From positions 161,843-225,842 of the forward strand of contig NZ_CAMYKO010000001.1 in NCBI RefSeq assembly GCF_947259025.1: a stretch of 64,000 nucleotides of DNA, written 5' to 3'. Source of the DNA: an uncultured Methylophaga sp. (lineage in GTDB: Bacteria > Pseudomonadota > Gammaproteobacteria > Nitrosococcales > Methylophagaceae). The position numbers and the translations under genes were made by a program. The notes beneath the pieces are model-generated. The model had not been told where the DNA came from. It ran no database searches and was given only the letters and a program-made list of their open reading frames with translations. Position 1 is the first letter of the stretch, and the number at the start of each line of letters is the position of its first letter. Positions 37,419-45,661 of this stretch are shown here, in pieces.

Positions 37419-37447
37419 ATGGGCTGATTTATTCGGCCCATTTTTTT
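37419..37447 (+). terminator. Terminator-like hairpin directly before metF
   Basis: ATGGGC (37419-37424) pairs with GCCCAT (37436-37441) around an 11-base loop and runs into T7. It ends only 15 bases before the metF ATG. It may end the metK-ahcY transcript or act as an attenuator for metF. No promoter fits between it and metF. Confidence 0.7.
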
Positions 37448-37462
37448 AGCCAAGACAACAAC

Positions 37463-38317
37463 ATGTCCAGAAACCTGACTATCAGCTGCGAATTTTTCCC
37501 GCCTAAAACCGACAAGGGCATCAGCAATATGCGCCGGGTGCGGGAAAACCTGCAGCCCCTTGCTCCTGAATTTTATTCCGTAACCTTTGGTGCCGGCGGC
37601 TCCACCCAGGACAACACCATGGAAGCGGTGATTGAAATCCAGCAAAGCCAACCGCAAACCGGTATCGATGCTGCGCCGCATTTATCCTGTGTGGGTTCTA
37701 ATGCCGAGCGCTTACGCGAAATGCTGGCCACCTATAAAGACAACAATATTCGACGCATTGTCGCCTTGCGCGGTGATTTACCGTCTGGCATGCGCGATCC
37801 GGGTGATTTCCGTTATGCCAACGAACTGGTCTCATTTATCCGCGCCGAGACCGGTGACTATTTCAATATTGAAGTCGCCGCCTACCCGGAAGTGCATCCC
37901 CAGGCACAAACCGCTGAATTTGATCTGGATAATTTCAAACGTAAAGTCGATGCCGGTGCTGACAGTGCCATCACGCAGTATTTCTACAACATTGATGCCT
38001 ATCGTTTTTTTCTGGATCGCTGTGAGAAAAAAGGCATTGATATCCCGGTGATTCCCGGCATTATGCCGATTAACAACTTTGCGCAACTGGCCCGTTTTTC
38101 AGCCAGTTGCGGTGCTGAAATCCCGCGCTGGCTGCGTAAACGGCTGGAAGAGTTTTACGATGATACCGAGTCGATGAAAGCCTTTACCCTCGACTTTCTG
38201 ACCGAGTTCACCCAGCAGCTTATCGAACTGGATGTGCCGGGGCTGCATTTCTACACCATGAACAAAACCGAACCGACGCTGACCATCTGTCAGCGACTCA
38301 ATCTGGTAGAGAGCTGA
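37463..38317 (+). CDS. metF: 5,10-methylenetetrahydrofolate reductase
   Basis: Reduces methylene-THF to methyl-THF, the methyl donor for methionine synthesis. The 284-residue protein has the family start SCEFFPPKTDKGI, SVTFGAGGSTQDNT, LRGDLPSG, FIRAETGDYFNIEVAAYPE (in two parts), and GADSAITQYFYN. It completes the methyl cycle with metK and ahcY. No Shine-Dalgarno sequence is visible before the ATG (AAGACAACAAC), and a terminator-like hairpin lies just upstream. Confidence 0.97.
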   Translation: MSRNLTISCEFFPPKTDKGISNMRRVRENLQPLAPEFYSVTFGAGGSTQDNTMEAVIEIQQSQPQTGIDAAPHLSCVGSNAERLREMLATYKDNNIRRIVALRGDLPSGMRDPGDFRYANELVSFIRAETGDYFNIEVAAYPEVHPQAQTAEFDLDNFKRKVDAGADSAITQYFYNIDAYRFFLDRCEKKGIDIPVIPGIMPINNFAQLARFSASCGAEIPRWLRKRLEEFYDDTESMKAFTLDFLTEFTQQLIELDVPGLHFYTMNKTEPTLTICQRLNLVES

Positions 38318-38342
38318 TAACGACAGGCGGGGATACTGAGCA

Positions 38343-39035
38343 ATGGACTACTTTGCTACCTCTTTCGCCGCCGCCTTCAGCCTGATCGTCAATCTCGATC
38401 CGGAGATCATGCGCATTGTCATGACCTCGGTAGTGATTTCCCTCGCCGCGTCACTGATAGCCGCGGTACTGGCGATCCCGGCGGGCGTAGCCATGGCGCT
38501 GCATCGCTTTCCGGGTAAACGATTTATCCAGCATCTGCTTAATACCCTGATGGCGATGCCTACCGTCGTCATCGGTCTTTTGCTCTATGGCATGTTCAGC
38601 CGTCAGGGCCCGCTGGGAGACTGGGGCCTGCTGTTCACGCCCTATGCCATTATTATTGCCGAGGCGATTCTGATCTTCCCGATCATGATGAATCTGACCA
38701 TTACCGCCGTTAACTCGGCCGATCCGCGGCTGGTCACCACCCTGCAGAGCCTGGGAGCCCGGACTTTGCCGATGATGCAGCAGGTGATCCGCGCCACCCG
38801 GCTGGCGATCCTGGCCGGCATTATTACCGGTTTCGGCCGCGCCATCGGTGAGGTCGGTGCCGCCATGATGCTGGGTGGCAATATCGCCGGCTACACCCGC
38901 ACCATGACCACCGCCATCGCCCTGGAAACCAGCAAGGGCGAGTTTGAACTGGGGCTGGCCTTGGGCATGGTCTTACTGATTATCGCCTTTGTGCTCAATT
39001 TCACCCTGTCGGCATTAAATCGGAGCAAAGCATGA
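38343..39035 (+). CDS. tupB: Tungstate-type ABC transporter permease
   Basis: Membrane subunit of an oxyanion importer. The 230-residue protein has about five helices and the binding-protein-dependent loop EAILIFPIMMNLTITAV plus GFGRAIGEVGAAMMLGGNI, with the wording of the tungstate TupB/WtpB branch rather than ModB. It overlaps the ATPase gene by 4 bp. No periplasmic binding protein gene is in the window. Tungstate as substrate is inferred from similarity by eye; molybdate is the alternative. Confidence 0.8.
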   Translation: MDYFATSFAAAFSLIVNLDPEIMRIVMTSVVISLAASLIAAVLAIPAGVAMALHRFPGKRFIQHLLNTLMAMPTVVIGLLLYGMFSRQGPLGDWGLLFTPYAIIIAEAILIFPIMMNLTITAVNSADPRLVTTLQSLGARTLPMMQQVIRATRLAILAGIITGFGRAIGEVGAAMMLGGNIAGYTRTMTTAIALETSKGEFELGLALGMVLLIIAFVLNFTLSALNRSKA

Positions 39036-40024
39036 CGCCGGTCTATCAGCTTCAGGATATCCAGATGCGCTTTGCGGATACCGAGGCGCTCAATATTGAG
39101 TCGCTGGTGTTGCCGGCTAATCAGAGCACCGCCTTATTGGGCGAAAACGGTGCCGGTAAATCCACCCTGATGCATCTGCTCGCGTTTATCAGCCGGCCGC
39201 AACATGGTCATATCTCTCTGGGCAATCAGCTTATCAGTGACAAACCCAGCGCCGCCCAGCGACGCCGTATCGGTTTTGTCAGCCAACAACCCTATCTGCT
39301 GCCGGGCACCGTTCGCGATAACCTCAGGCTGGCACTCAAGCTGCAGCAGATCCCCAAAGCCACTTATGGCGATCTGATTGAGCAGGCTTTAGCATTGGTG
39401 AACCTCACAAACCAGGCCGATCAGGACGCCGCCACCCTGTCGGGCGGCGAGCTGAAACGTGCCGCGATTGCCCGTGCCATTGCCTATCAGCCTGATATTC
39501 TGCTGTTGGATGAACCGTTTTCCCATCTGGATCAGCGTCATATCCGTCAATTGGAACAGACCATAACCCAGTTTGCCGCAGAGCAGGATAAGACTGTCAT
39601 CTTCTCCACCCACGATCGGCTGCAGGCGATGGCGATTGCCGACCATTCCATAAGCCTGGTGGGTGGCCGTGTTACCGCGGCACCGCTGTTGAACCTCTAC
39701 CACGGTCAATGCCGGGAGCTGTTATTCCACACCGGCAGGATTATCATCCATGTGGCTGATGATGCATCGCAGGCCCGCCATATTGCGATTGACCCCAGTC
39801 AGATCATTATTTCCGATCAGCCGCTGCACCACAGCAGCATGCTCAACCGCTTTCAGGGGCGGCTGGTACAGATCGCGGAGGAATCGGGCCATGTCCGTCT
39901 GCTGGTCGACTGCGGTGAACTATTCCATGCCATCATCACGCCGACCTCGCTGCAACGCCTGTCTTTGCATCTTGGCGACACAGTCTGGCTGCATTTCAAG
40001 GCCAGCGCTGTCAGTGTGTTTTAG
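39032..40024 (+). CDS. tupC: Tungstate-type ABC transporter ATP-binding protein
   Basis: ATPase of the same importer, 330 residues. It has Walker A GENGAGKSTLMH, signature TLSGGELKRAAIARAIAYQP, Walker B LLLDEPFSHLD and H-loop STHDRLQAM. After about residue 235 comes an extra domain (RFQGRLVQIAEESGHVRLLVD) resembling the TOBE-type oxyanion sensor of molybdate or tungstate ATPases. Tungsten or molybdenum would serve formate dehydrogenase in a methylotroph; that link is inference. Confidence 0.82.
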   Translation: MTPVYQLQDIQMRFADTEALNIESLVLPANQSTALLGENGAGKSTLMHLLAFISRPQHGHISLGNQLISDKPSAAQRRRIGFVSQQPYLLPGTVRDNLRLALKLQQIPKATYGDLIEQALALVNLTNQADQDAATLSGGELKRAAIARAIAYQPDILLLDEPFSHLDQRHIRQLEQTITQFAAEQDKTVIFSTHDRLQAMAIADHSISLVGGRVTAAPLLNLYHGQCRELLFHTGRIIIHVADDASQARHIAIDPSQIIISDQPLHHSSMLNRFQGRLVQIAEESGHVRLLVDCGELFHAIITPTSLQRLSLHLGDTVWLHFKASAVSVF

Positions 40025-40080
40025 GACTGGCTGCAAACGGATTTATCTCACAGAAGATTTTGCCCGGATCCTGTAGGCAA

Positions 40081-40096
40081 TGGCATAACACTTGCG
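40081..40096 (+). promoter_or_regulatory. Sigma-54-type promoter upstream of rpoN
   Basis: TGGCATAACACTTGCG has the -24 element TGGCA and the -12 element TTGC with GG and GC exactly 10 bases apart, as sigma-54 promoters require. It lies 43 bases before the rpoN GTG. Nothing was seen of an enhancer site. If used, rpoN would drive its own operon. Confidence 0.5.
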
Positions 40097-40138
40097 GTAA
40101 CATAAAGTCATGGTCTCAACATCACTCCAAGAACATTT

Positions 40139-41593
40139 GTGAAACCCACTTTACAGCTACGTGTAGGCCAAAGCCTGTCGATGACACCGCAGCTGCAGCA
40201 AGCCATCCGCTTACTGCAGCTTTCCTCACTGGAATTGCAGGCTGAAATCCAGGAAGCACTGGAAACCAACCCGCTGCTGGACGTCGAAGAAGACTACGAT
40301 TACGACGAAAACAACAGCCAGCGTAAAGAAGACGATCAGGCCAGCCGCGATATCAGCCAACTGGAAAACCAGGACATCCCTGAAGATCTGCCAGTCGATA
40401 CCAAGTGGGAAGACATGTACGACAACCAGCATGTTTCCAGCATCGGCAGCGCACCGATGGGCGACAGCGATATGGAGCGCGATAATCAGGACGAAAGCGG
40501 TGATACGCTGCAGCAGCACCTGCTGTGGCAAATGCGTTTAACCCACTTCACCGAGGCCGAAGAAGCCATCGCCACCACCATCATCGATTCAGTGGAAGAC
40601 GACGGCTATCTCAAAACCACGCTGGAAGACATCCAGCAGAGCCTGGGCGAGGAGTTCGCCGACACCGAACTGGATGAAATTGAAACCGTATTGCACCGGA
40701 TCCAGCATTTTGACCCGGTCGGTGTGGCCGCCCGTGATTTACGCGAATGCCTCCTGATCCAGTTGCGCGTCTATGAGGCCAACGGCCTGCCGCATATGGA
40801 CCAGTTGCGTGAACTGGTCGACAAGCACCTCGACACGCTTGCCAAACGCGACTACGCGCAGATAAAACGGGCACTCAAAGTGTCTGATGATGAGCTGACC
40901 GATCTGGTGCGCTCCATCCAACTGCTCAATCCCCGTCCCGGTAGCCTGATTCAAACCAATAATACCGAATATATTGTGCCCGACGTCTATGCACGTCGTT
41001 TTAAAGGCCAATGGCAACTGTCACTCAACCCGGACAATGCACCGCGGCTGCAGATTGCTGAACATTATGCGCAGTTGATCAACCGCGCCGATAACAGTGC
41101 TGAAAACACCTACCTGAAAAATAATCTGCAGGAAGCGCGCTGGTTCCTGAAAAGTCTGCAAAGCCGCAATGAAACGCTGCTGCGGGTCACCGAGGCCATC
41201 ATTGAACGGCAGAAAGATTTTCTCGACCACGGCGAAGAAGCGATGAAACCGCTGGTGCTGGCGGATATTGCCGAAGCGGTGGAAATGCATGAATCCACCA
41301 TTTCCCGCGTCACCACCCGCAAATACCTGCATACACCACGTGGTATTTTCGAGCTGAAGTATTTCTTTTCCAGCCATGTCAGCACTGACGCCGGCGGTGA
41401 ATGTTCAGCCACGGCGATACGCGCTATCATCAAGAAACTGGTGGCCGCGGAAAACCCGCGCAAGCCGCTGAGCGACAGTAAGATCGCCGATATCCTGGGA
41501 GAACAGGGCATCAATGTCGCTCGCCGAACAATTGCAAAGTATCGTGAAACGTTGGCGATTGCGCCTTCGAATGAGCGAAAAAGACTGGTCTGA
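40139..41593 (+). CDS. rpoN: RNA polymerase sigma-54 factor
   Basis: Alternative sigma factor for enhancer-dependent promoters. The 484-residue protein has region I (LQLRVGQSLSMTPQLQQAI), an acidic region II, the core-binding domain, and the C-terminal RpoN box ARRTIAKYRE. The start is GTG at 40139; no ATG is suitable. It opens the classic rpoN-hpf-ptsN cluster. The usual upstream gene lptB is replaced by the tungstate transporter. Confidence 0.97.
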   Translation: MKPTLQLRVGQSLSMTPQLQQAIRLLQLSSLELQAEIQEALETNPLLDVEEDYDYDENNSQRKEDDQASRDISQLENQDIPEDLPVDTKWEDMYDNQHVSSIGSAPMGDSDMERDNQDESGDTLQQHLLWQMRLTHFTEAEEAIATTIIDSVEDDGYLKTTLEDIQQSLGEEFADTELDEIETVLHRIQHFDPVGVAARDLRECLLIQLRVYEANGLPHMDQLRELVDKHLDTLAKRDYAQIKRALKVSDDELTDLVRSIQLLNPRPGSLIQTNNTEYIVPDVYARRFKGQWQLSLNPDNAPRLQIAEHYAQLINRADNSAENTYLKNNLQEARWFLKSLQSRNETLLRVTEAIIERQKDFLDHGEEAMKPLVLADIAEAVEMHESTISRVTTRKYLHTPRGIFELKYFFSSHVSTDAGGECSATAIRAIIKKLVAAENPRKPLSDSKIADILGEQGINVARRTIAKYRETLAIAPSNERKRLV

Positions 41594-41626
41594 ACCAGTC
41601 ATCACCACTCTAGAGGAGTCTTATTT

Positions 41627-41953
41627 ATGCAATTAAATTTAAGCGGACAACACGTCGATATCACTGACAGCCTGCGTGATCACGTCAATAAAAAATTCGA
41701 AAAACTGACTCGTCATTTCGATAACATGACCAATGTCCACGTCATCCTCTCTGTCGAGAAACAGCGCCAGAAAGCGGAAGCCACCGTTCACGTCAGCGGC
41801 GCCGATTTGTTCGCCTCTGATGAGCACGAGAATATGTACAGTGCGATTGAGAGTCTGGTTGCCAAACTGGATCGCCAGATCATCAAGCACAAAGATAAAA
41901 TCACTGACCACCATCAGGCAGTCGGTGCCGAAATGAAGCATCGAGTCAATTAA
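41627..41953 (+). CDS. hpf: Ribosome hibernation promoting factor
   Basis: Binds the 30S subunit and helps form inactive 100S ribosomes in slow growth. The 108-residue protein is the short form with FSGQHVDITDSLR-like start (LNLSGQHVDITDSLRDHV), KKFEKLTRHFDN and LVAKLDRQIIKHKDK. A strong GAGGAG precedes it. A second, longer member of the family, fused to a cold-shock-like domain, is at 59483. Confidence 0.95.
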   Translation: MQLNLSGQHVDITDSLRDHVNKKFEKLTRHFDNMTNVHVILSVEKQRQKAEATVHVSGADLFASDEHENMYSAIESLVAKLDRQIIKHKDKITDHHQAVGAEMKHRVN

Positions 41954-41968
41954 ACCACGGGATTTTCT

Positions 41969-42430
41969 ATGCTTATTGCCGCTTTATTGGTTAATAAAGA
42001 CAGCATCAGTTTTCATGATCCGGCTTCCAGCAAAAAAAAGGTGCTGGAAAATCTGAGTCAGAAACTGGCTGCCAACACGAACGCGACAACAGCAGAGAAA
42101 ATATTCCAGGTACTGTTGGAGCGTGAGCGCCTCGGCAGTACCGGTCTGGGCAAGGGCGTGGCGATTCCCCACGCCCGGGTGCCCGGGCTGACCCACACCG
42201 TCGCCGCCATGCTCACGCTGGCGACACCGGTGCCATTCGAAGCTGCCGACAACCAGCCCATTGATATTGCCTTTGCCCTGCTGGTGCCGGAAGAAGATAC
42301 CGACAACCATCTGCAGCATCTGTCACGACTGGTCACCCTGTTTCGCGATCCTGATATCTGCGAACGCATCCGCCAGGCCCGTGACAGCGAAGCCATTTTT
42401 GAACTGCTGCTTTCCATAGACGACGATTGA
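41969..42430 (+). CDS. ptsN: Nitrogen-type PTS protein EIIA-Ntr
   Basis: Regulatory phosphoprotein that controls potassium and stress responses, with no sugar to carry. The 153-residue protein has the phosphorylation site GLGKGVAIPHARVPG with His68. It follows hpf by 15 bp and is followed by hprK after 3 bp, in the usual gene order. Confidence 0.96.
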   Translation: MLIAALLVNKDSISFHDPASSKKKVLENLSQKLAANTNATTAEKIFQVLLERERLGSTGLGKGVAIPHARVPGLTHTVAAMLTLATPVPFEAADNQPIDIAFALLVPEEDTDNHLQHLSRLVTLFRDPDICERIRQARDSEAIFELLLSIDDD

Positions 42431-42433
42431 ATC

Positions 42434-42946
42434 ATGTCTGCTCACTCTGAACCTCAGCCCCGCCACGGCGTGATGGTATGCATTCACGGTCAGGGCGTTT
42501 TGATCACCGGAGAAGCCGCCATCGGTAAAAGCAGCCTGGCCTTAGCACTGATCGCTGACGGCCATCAACTGGTGGCTGATGATGTGATTGAGGTCAGTGA
42601 CAGTGAGGACAGTCTGTTCGGGCACTGCCCCAATATGCTCAAGGGGCTCCTGCACACCCGCGAACTGGGCACGATTGATATTGAAAAACTGTTTGGCGTC
42701 AGCGCCTGGGTGGAATCTGCCCCGCTGCAGTGTGTCGTTGAACTCAGCAATGCGCCCATCCCCGCTGATATTGAAGGTCAGCAACTGACCACCACTATCA
42801 TGCAGCGCAGTCTGCCGTTGCTGAAATTGTCTCCCAACAACCCGGCCAGCGTGATGACGCGTTTGCTGACCTGGCTTAAAATGCAGCAGCACGACAGCGC
42901 CGGCCTCAAACTCAAGCGCAGGCAACAGGCGCAGATGCCGTCCTGA
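42434..42946 (+). CDS. hprK: HPr kinase/phosphorylase, short form (catalytic domain only)
   Basis: Phosphorylates HPr on a serine. The 170-residue product has only the C-terminal catalytic domain: P-loop GEAAIGKSSLAL (about 29-40), LVADDVIEV, and the signature TRELGTIDIEKLFG. The N-terminal half found in the 310-residue Gram-positive enzyme is missing, as in many proteobacteria. HPr in this cluster has the target serine at 46, so the pair could work. The 172-bp gap after it holds no gene, and in particular no rapZ. Confidence 0.88.
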   Translation: MSAHSEPQPRHGVMVCIHGQGVLITGEAAIGKSSLALALIADGHQLVADDVIEVSDSEDSLFGHCPNMLKGLLHTRELGTIDIEKLFGVSAWVESAPLQCVVELSNAPIPADIEGQQLTTTIMQRSLPLLKLSPNNPASVMTRLLTWLKMQQHDSAGLKLKRRQQAQMPS

Positions 42947-43118
42947 GTGCGACTTTGTTGTTTAGCACAGCCAGTTGCTGCAAGGTCTCGGGCCTCGGCC
43001 AGGTCAGGGCCTTTGTTGCCTGCAGGCCGGATATCCATTACATTCAAAGCCGTCAGCAGACTGGCGCAGCCCCATTGTTAATTGCCCACAGCGATAGCTG
43101 TTTTAACAGAGAGCAAAA

Positions 43119-43526
43119 ATGACCGTAGGCATCTTACTGGTATCACACAATCATATCGGCACCGAGCTCATCAATACGGCAAAGCAGATGTTGTCCTGCT
43201 GCCCCTTGCCCACCAAGGTGCTGTCTATCGCTTCCCGCGATAACCCCGACCACATCAGGCTGGAAATGGACGAGGATCTGCAGAAACTCGACCAGGGTCA
43301 GGGGATATTGATCCTCACCGATATGTTCGGTTCCACCCCCAGTAATATCGCCTGCGCCGTGTCTGACCGCAGCGATATCCGTGTGGTCTCAGGCCTCAAC
43401 CTGCCGATGCTGATACGGGTGCTTAATTATCCGACCCTCAATCTTGAAGAGCTGGAGGTCAAAGCCTTAAGCGGTGGCCAGGAAGGCGTGGTCCGCTGTC
43501 ATCACTCAGGATATTCGAGTAAATGA
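43119..43526 (+). CDS. PTS EIIA component, mannose-family
   Basis: Phospho-acceptor protein of the EIIA-Man fold. The 135-residue protein has the N-terminal histidine motif GILLVSHNHIG (His10) and TDMFGSTPSNIACA. It overlaps the HPr gene by 4 bp. There is no EIIB, EIIC or EIID gene, so it probably acts in regulation. DhaM of E. coli has the same fold, so it could also serve the DhaK-DhaL pair; that idea is untested. Confidence 0.9.
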   Translation: MTVGILLVSHNHIGTELINTAKQMLSCCPLPTKVLSIASRDNPDHIRLEMDEDLQKLDQGQGILILTDMFGSTPSNIACAVSDRSDIRVVSGLNLPMLIRVLNYPTLNLEELEVKALSGGQEGVVRCHHSGYSSK

Positions 43527-43792
43527 TGGAACAAACCTACACAATCATTAACAAACTGGGCCTGCATGCGCGTGCTGCCGCCAAATTCGTCACGACGGCG
43601 TCTGATTATCAGGCCGAAATCAGTGTCTGCCGCGATGGCCGCACGGTCAATGGCAAAAGTATTATGGGTGTGATGATGCTGGCCGCCGCCAAAGGCACGG
43701 ATATCACGGTCATCGCAGAAGGCGATGATGCTGAAGCTGCTTTAAGCGCTATCGGTGCTTTGATCAATGACTATTTCGGGGAAGGCGAATGA
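43523..43792 (+). CDS. ptsH: Phosphocarrier protein HPr
   Basis: Relays phosphate from enzyme I to EIIA proteins. The 89-residue protein has the active histidine at 15 (NKLGLHARAAAKFV) and a serine at 46 (VNGKSIMGVMML), the site used by HPr kinase. Overlaps both neighbours by 4 bp, so EIIA, HPr and EI are made together. Confidence 0.96.
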   Translation: MMEQTYTIINKLGLHARAAAKFVTTASDYQAEISVCRDGRTVNGKSIMGVMMLAAAKGTDITVIAEGDDAEAALSAIGALINDYFGEGE

Positions 43793-45537
43793 CCCTTGAA
43801 CTGCAGGGAATCGGGGTTTCCCGTGGTATCGCCATGGGCCGCGCCCATATTCTGTTCCACAACCAACCTGACGTTCGCGAATACCTGATCCCGGCCTTTG
43901 CCATTGAGCAGGAAGTGGATCGCTTTCTCGACGCGATTGAACAGGCCAAGGAGCAGCTAAAATCGATCCGCAATCATATTCCGGCCAACGCACCGGCTGA
44001 TGTCAGTGCCTTCATTGATACCCACCTGTTGATGCTGGGCGATTCCTCGCTCAACAAAGTGCCGGTCGATATGATCCGCCAGCGCCGCTGTAATGCCGAG
44101 TGGGCGCTGCAACTGCAGCGTGATGCGCTGATTAATGTGTTTAACGAGATGGATGACCCCTACCTGCGCACCCGCCGGGATGATGTCGATCATGTCGTTA
44201 ATCGCATCCACCGCATTCTCACCGATCAGGAAGTGGCTGATCACGAGATCCCCGACGGTCGCCTCAAGGGTCATATTATCATCGCCGAGGATCTGACCCC
44301 GGCCGATACCGTGCTGATGCAACATCAGGGTATTGTCGGTTTTGTCACCGAGCATGGCGGTGCCACCTCGCATACCACTATCCTCGCCCGTAGCCTGGGC
44401 ATTCCGGCGATTGTCGGCGTTGAGTCGGTGCGCCGTTATGTGCAGGACAATGAGCCGCTGATCGTTGATGGTGAGAGCGGCATCATGCTGCTGGGCGCCG
44501 ATGAAACCACCCAGGAAGAATACGAATCGCGGCTGATTGCCTTCCGCGAGCACATTTCATCGCTAAGCAAATACAAATCCCAGCCCACCAAAACCCGCGA
44601 TGGTAAATCCATCACCCTGCTGGCCAACGCTGAATTGCCCGATGATTTATCCACCATCAGTGCCGCCGGTGCCCAGGGCATTGGGCTCTACCGGACCGAG
44701 TTTTTATATATGAACCGGCTGGCACCCCCGGAAGAGGAAGAGCAGATCGCTGCTTACCGGGATGTGGTGGAAGGCATGGACGGCCAGCCCGTCACCATCC
44801 GTACCTTTGACCTCGGTGCCGATAAAACCGTCGATGGCGGCCGCCATCTGAACCAGACCGTAGTCACCAACCCGGCGTTGGGCCTGCGTGCGATTCGCCT
44901 GTGTCTGAGCCAGCCCAATATGTTCCGTACCCAGCTCAGGGCGATTCTGCGCGCCTCCTGTTACGGCAAAATCAAGATCATGTTCCCGATGATATCTACC
45001 ATGCATGAACTGCTGCAGGCACGGCATATCCTGGAACAGTGCAAGCACGAACTGGACAAGGAACACCTCGAGTACGACCGTCATATCGAGATTGGTGCCA
45101 TGATCGAAATTCCGGCCAGTGCGGTTTGCGCCGAGATGTTCGCACGTCATGTCGACTTTCTGTCCATCGGCACCAACGACCTGATTCAGTACACGCTGGC
45201 GATCGACCGTATCGATGATCACGTCAACTATCTCTACGACCCGCTGCATCCGGCAGTGCTGCGACTCATCCACACTACCCTGCAGGCAGGCAAGAAGCAC
45301 AAGGTCGATGTCTCGATGTGTGGTGAGATGGCCGGTGATCCGCGTTATACCCGGCTACTGCTGGCGATGGGGCTGGAAAATTTCAGTATGCATCCCAATG
45401 CGCTGCTGGAGGTCAAACAGGTCATCAACGAGACAGAACTGAGCCAGTTGCCCGCCAATACCCTGGAAATCATGAATTCCAGCGACCCGCTCGAGGCGGA
45501 CATGCTGCTGGAACAGATTAACGGTCCCGACCATTAA
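43789..45537 (+). CDS. ptsI: PTS enzyme I
   Basis: Takes phosphate from phosphoenolpyruvate and passes it to HPr. The 582-residue protein has the phospho-histidine His195 in GGATSHTTILARSLG, the PEP-binding GIGLYRTEFLYM, and the catalytic SMCGEMAGD near residue 500. It has no N-terminal GAF domain, so it is EI rather than EI-Ntr (PtsP), though it works here in a regulatory cluster. Confidence 0.95.
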   Translation: MTLELQGIGVSRGIAMGRAHILFHNQPDVREYLIPAFAIEQEVDRFLDAIEQAKEQLKSIRNHIPANAPADVSAFIDTHLLMLGDSSLNKVPVDMIRQRRCNAEWALQLQRDALINVFNEMDDPYLRTRRDDVDHVVNRIHRILTDQEVADHEIPDGRLKGHIIIAEDLTPADTVLMQHQGIVGFVTEHGGATSHTTILARSLGIPAIVGVESVRRYVQDNEPLIVDGESGIMLLGADETTQEEYESRLIAFREHISSLSKYKSQPTKTRDGKSITLLANAELPDDLSTISAAGAQGIGLYRTEFLYMNRLAPPEEEEQIAAYRDVVEGMDGQPVTIRTFDLGADKTVDGGRHLNQTVVTNPALGLRAIRLCLSQPNMFRTQLRAILRASCYGKIKIMFPMISTMHELLQARHILEQCKHELDKEHLEYDRHIEIGAMIEIPASAVCAEMFARHVDFLSIGTNDLIQYTLAIDRIDDHVNYLYDPLHPAVLRLIHTTLQAGKKHKVDVSMCGEMAGDPRYTRLLLAMGLENFSMHPNALLEVKQVINETELSQLPANTLEIMNSSDPLEADMLLEQINGPDH

Positions 45538-45661
45538 AGCGACAGCTTTGCCGTCATCAATGCCCGATTAAACGCCGCTGGCGCTATTCAGCCGGCGGCA
45601 AGCAGGCTAAAATAGCGGCCGAGAGATGGATCCGAATCACCGCCGCCGTTGAGACCTGGAT

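Noticed and set aside
42947..43118. Possible rapZ remnant between hprK and the EIIA gene
   Set aside because: All frames were read by eye; none gives the RapZ P-loop or its C-terminal pattern, so there is no evidence of a decayed rapZ.
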